A stretch of DNA of 39,614 nt, from positions 1 to 39,614 of the forward strand of contig JAIRQX010000127.1 of assembly GCA_031256375.1 (NCBI GenBank), read 5' to 3'. This document shows positions 37,546 through 39,614 of this stretch, one piece after another; positions within the stretch are counted from its first letter, which is position 1, and each line of letters begins with the position of its first letter. The translations under genes and the position numbers were made by a program. Below the pieces are notes generated by a model, which was given only the letters and a program-made list of their open reading frames with translations, did not search any database and was not told the DNA's origin. This DNA comes from Deferribacteraceae bacterium (GTDB lineage Bacteria; Chrysiogenota; Deferribacteres; Deferribacterales; JAISNW01).

Positions 37546-39031
37546 ACGTATTACTCTTGAAGAACTTAAGAATTATCTGTGGGGTTCTGCTGTTTTGCTA
37601 CGGACTCATATAGACGCAGTTTCGTATAAACAGTATATATTTCCACTATTGTTTTTCAAACGAATTAGCGATGTTTACGATGAAGAACATAAAGCTACTA
37701 TTGAACAATACGGTGATGAAGAAGCGTTAGATTTTCCCGAAAACCATCGTTTTGTTATACCAAAAGGTTTTCATTGGCGTAATGTGCGTGAAGCGCATGA
37801 AAATGTCGGTGTGGCAATAGTAAACGCTTTTCGTTCAATAACGCGGGCAAACGTAGAAAAGCTTTCCGACGTTTTTGGTGATGGAGCGTGGACAAACAAA
37901 AACCGCCTGTCTGATGAGCTATTGAAAAACCTTATTGAGCATTTTTCTATGTTTACGCTTTCAATAGAAAACTGTCCGGAGGATGAACTTGGTCAGGGTT
38001 ACGAATATCTTATTCGTAAATTTGCTGATGATAGCGGTCATACGGCGCAAGAGTTTTACACCAATCGTACGGTCGTCCATCTGATGACCGAAATTCTGAA
38101 ACCTCAATCAGGGGAGGCTATTTACGATCCTACATGCGGAAGCGCAGGGATGTTGATTTCGGCGATAGCATATTTGAAGGCGCATGAAAAGGAGTGGCGT
38201 AATGTAAAAATCTACGGACAGGAAATTAACGCTCTGACTTCTGCGATTGCCCGCATGAACTTGTTTTTGCATGGTGTAAAAGATTTTACTATTGTCAATG
38301 ATGACACATTGATTGCGCCAGCGTTTATAGAGAACGGTCAATTACAACAATTTGATATGATAGTTGCTAATCCGCCATACTCCATCAAGCAGTGGAACAG
38401 AGAGTCTTTTGCAGGTGACAAATATGGGCGCAACATTCTGGGAACACCACCGCAAGGGCGCGCTGATTATGCTTTCTTTCAACATATTCTTAAAAGCCTT
38501 AACCCTTATACGGGAAGGTGCGCTATACTCTTTCCTCACGGGGTATTATTCCGTAACGAGGAAAGCGCTTTGCGTGAGAAGTTAATTGTTTCCGATCTGG
38601 TAGAGTGTGTTATTGGCTTAGGCGCTAATCTGTTTTATAACTCTCCGATGGAAGCGTGTATTGTTATTTGCCGGACTAACAAGCGTCCTGAGTATCGCGG
38701 ACAAATTCTATTAATAAACGCGGTAAACGAGGTTACACGCAAAAGTGCGCATAGTTGGCTGGATAACTCGCACATAATAAAGATTGCGGATGCCTATGAA
38801 CGATATATTGATATTGATAATTTTGCCAAAGTGATAACCATTAAAGACGCTGAAAAGAATGGCTGGTCATTATCAATACCGCTGTACATCCGAGAAACTT
38901 CTGTTGGAAAAGTAGTAGACAATCGCTCTGTAACGGAGTGCGCGTCCGCATGGCTTGACGCCGCATTTGACACAAAGATGGCGTATGGGGATTTAAAAAC
39001 ACTGTTGGAGGATGGAAACAATGAGGGTTAA
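37538..39031 (+). CDS. hsdM: second type I restriction-modification methyltransferase subunit (HsdM)
   Basis: A 497-residue N6-adenine DNA methyltransferase subunit starting at ATG 37538, which overlaps the end of the fusion gene as ATGAATAG. It has the N-terminal HsdM domain (VSYKQYIFPLLFFKRISDVYDEE), EFYTNRTVV, the SAM-binding DPTCGSAGM (197-205), the catalytic NPPY (278-281), and the HsdM sequence GRADYAFFQHIL. It is a paralogue of the methyltransferase half of the preceding protein, but the two differ throughout, including NPPY against NPPF. An HsdS-like gene starts within its end (11-base overlap). It could pair with the fusion protein as a heterodimer. Confidence 0.95.
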   Translation: MNRRITLEELKNYLWGSAVLLRTHIDAVSYKQYIFPLLFFKRISDVYDEEHKATIEQYGDEEALDFPENHRFVIPKGFHWRNVREAHENVGVAIVNAFRSITRANVEKLSDVFGDGAWTNKNRLSDELLKNLIEHFSMFTLSIENCPEDELGQGYEYLIRKFADDSGHTAQEFYTNRTVVHLMTEILKPQSGEAIYDPTCGSAGMLISAIAYLKAHEKEWRNVKIYGQEINALTSAIARMNLFLHGVKDFTIVNDDTLIAPAFIENGQLQQFDMIVANPPYSIKQWNRESFAGDKYGRNILGTPPQGRADYAFFQHILKSLNPYTGRCAILFPHGVLFRNEESALREKLIVSDLVECVIGLGANLFYNSPMEACIVICRTNKRPEYRGQILLINAVNEVTRKSAHSWLDNSHIIKIADAYERYIDIDNFAKVITIKDAEKNGWSLSIPLYIRETSVGKVVDNRSVTECASAWLDAAFDTKMAYGDLKTLLEDGNNEG

Positions 39032-39602
39032 GTTTGGAGACGTAGCAAAAGAAAGCCGCGAAATGCTGCGTGGCAGCAAGCGCGGTCTACCGATCGTTGG
39101 TCTTGAACACCTTATCCCTTGTGAACTATTATTAACTGCATGGGATATTGATAACGATAATACATTTACAAAAATTTTTCGCAAAAAACAAATGTTGTTC
39201 GGTCGCCGGAGGGCATATCTAAAAAAAGCTGCCGTTGCGCCTTTTGACGGAATTTGTTCTGGCGATATAACCGTGATTGAAGCTATACCTAACAAACTAT
39301 TGCCAGAATTGCTACCGTTTATTATACAAAACGATACATTCTTCGATTATGCTGTCGGAAAATCAGCTGGTTCGCTTTCTCCGCGTGTAAAATGGGAGCA
39401 TCTGAGCCATTTTGAATTTTACCTGCCTTCGCTTGATGAACAGCGTAAACTTGCTGAATTACTTTGGTCAGCAAATGCCGCAAAAGAAGCGTACAAAAAG
39501 TTGCTTGTTTTGACGGATGAAATGTGCAAATCGCGGTTTTGTGTTCGGTATATAGGGCAAACGCTAATTTTCATAAAAAGAAGGTTACAATATGCAGTAT
39601 AA
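39021..39602 (+). CDS. hsdS: half-size type I restriction-modification specificity subunit (HsdS)
   Basis: A 193-residue protein with one target-recognition domain and one conserved helical spacer, against two of each in standard HsdS (about 400 residues). I chose ATG 39021 because GGAGG (39007-39011) lies 9 bases upstream; an ATG at 39012 abuts the GGAGG. Recognisable segments are FGDVAKESRE, IVGLEHL, MLFGRRRAYLKKAAVAPFDGICSGDI, SAGSLSPRVKWEHL and the coiled-coil LPSLDEQRKLAELLWSANAAKEAYKKL. The last 18 or so residues after KSRF do not resemble the family and may follow a small frameshift. It would direct the M subunits to half of a DNA target. Confidence 0.85.
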   Translation: MRVKFGDVAKESREMLRGSKRGLPIVGLEHLIPCELLLTAWDIDNDNTFTKIFRKKQMLFGRRRAYLKKAAVAPFDGICSGDITVIEAIPNKLLPELLPFIIQNDTFFDYAVGKSAGSLSPRVKWEHLSHFEFYLPSLDEQRKLAELLWSANAAKEAYKKLLVLTDEMCKSRFCVRYIGQTLIFIKRRLQYAV

Positions 39603-39614
39603 ATTCGAAGATAT
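39592..39614 (+). CDS. start of the next operon gene, truncated by the window edge (possible second HsdS)
   Basis: ATG 39592 is preceded by AAGG (39581-39584), 7 bases upstream, and overlaps the end of the HsdS gene by 11 bases, as its neighbours overlap each other. Seven codons are visible (MQYKFED), then the window ends. The opening resembles the Y-K-x-x-D start of many specificity subunits, so a second half-HsdS is the best guess. This is weak evidence. Confidence 0.45.

Overview
The window looks like the origin-proximal part of a diderm, probably anaerobic or host-associated bacterium with moderately low GC. Diderm character is inferred from two lytic transglycosylases, several lipoboxes, an RND efflux pump, a predicted outer-membrane protein, and a GyrB carrying the extra C-terminal block typical of Gram-negative GyrB. 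I could not fix the phylum. A Deferribacterota-like or other early-branching diderm is a guess, not a result.

Left arm (1-7465, minus strand apart from a dead IS630 fragment at 1-395): a tightly packed seven-gene operon reads leftward from 7465. Its order is mltB-like transglycosylase, larE, larB, mscS-like channel, mltD-like LysM transglycosylase, methylmalonyl-CoA epimerase, and a 2Fe-2S/degenerate RACE-like protein. Neighbours overlap or sit within about 45 bases of each other.

Switch region (7466-7757): a very AT-rich 292-base gap with two near-consensus DnaA boxes and divergent promoters. It is a candidate replication origin, although dnaA itself is not in the window. From here almost everything reads rightward: dnaN, recF, gyrB, gyrA, folD, mnmE, an orphan PAS/GAF histidine kinase, then (after a convergent PHP-family lipoprotein, an outer-membrane-like protein and a DUF805 protein) mnmG, rsmG, an LpoA-like lipoprotein, ndk, thrC and queA. 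Two perfect 16-base parS sites, upstream of gyrA and of mnmG, support the origin-proximal reading. parA and parB are not present.

Right end (30140-39614): a TetR repressor with a likely operator drives an adaptor/RND efflux operon. A type I restriction-modification-like operon follows. Its first gene fuses a complete ADP-ribosylglycohydrolase domain to a full HsdM DNA methyltransferase. The second gene is another HsdM, the third a half-size HsdS with one target-recognition domain, and a fourth gene begins at the window edge. No HsdR is visible. This fusion with two M subunits and a split S is the most unusual thing in the window.
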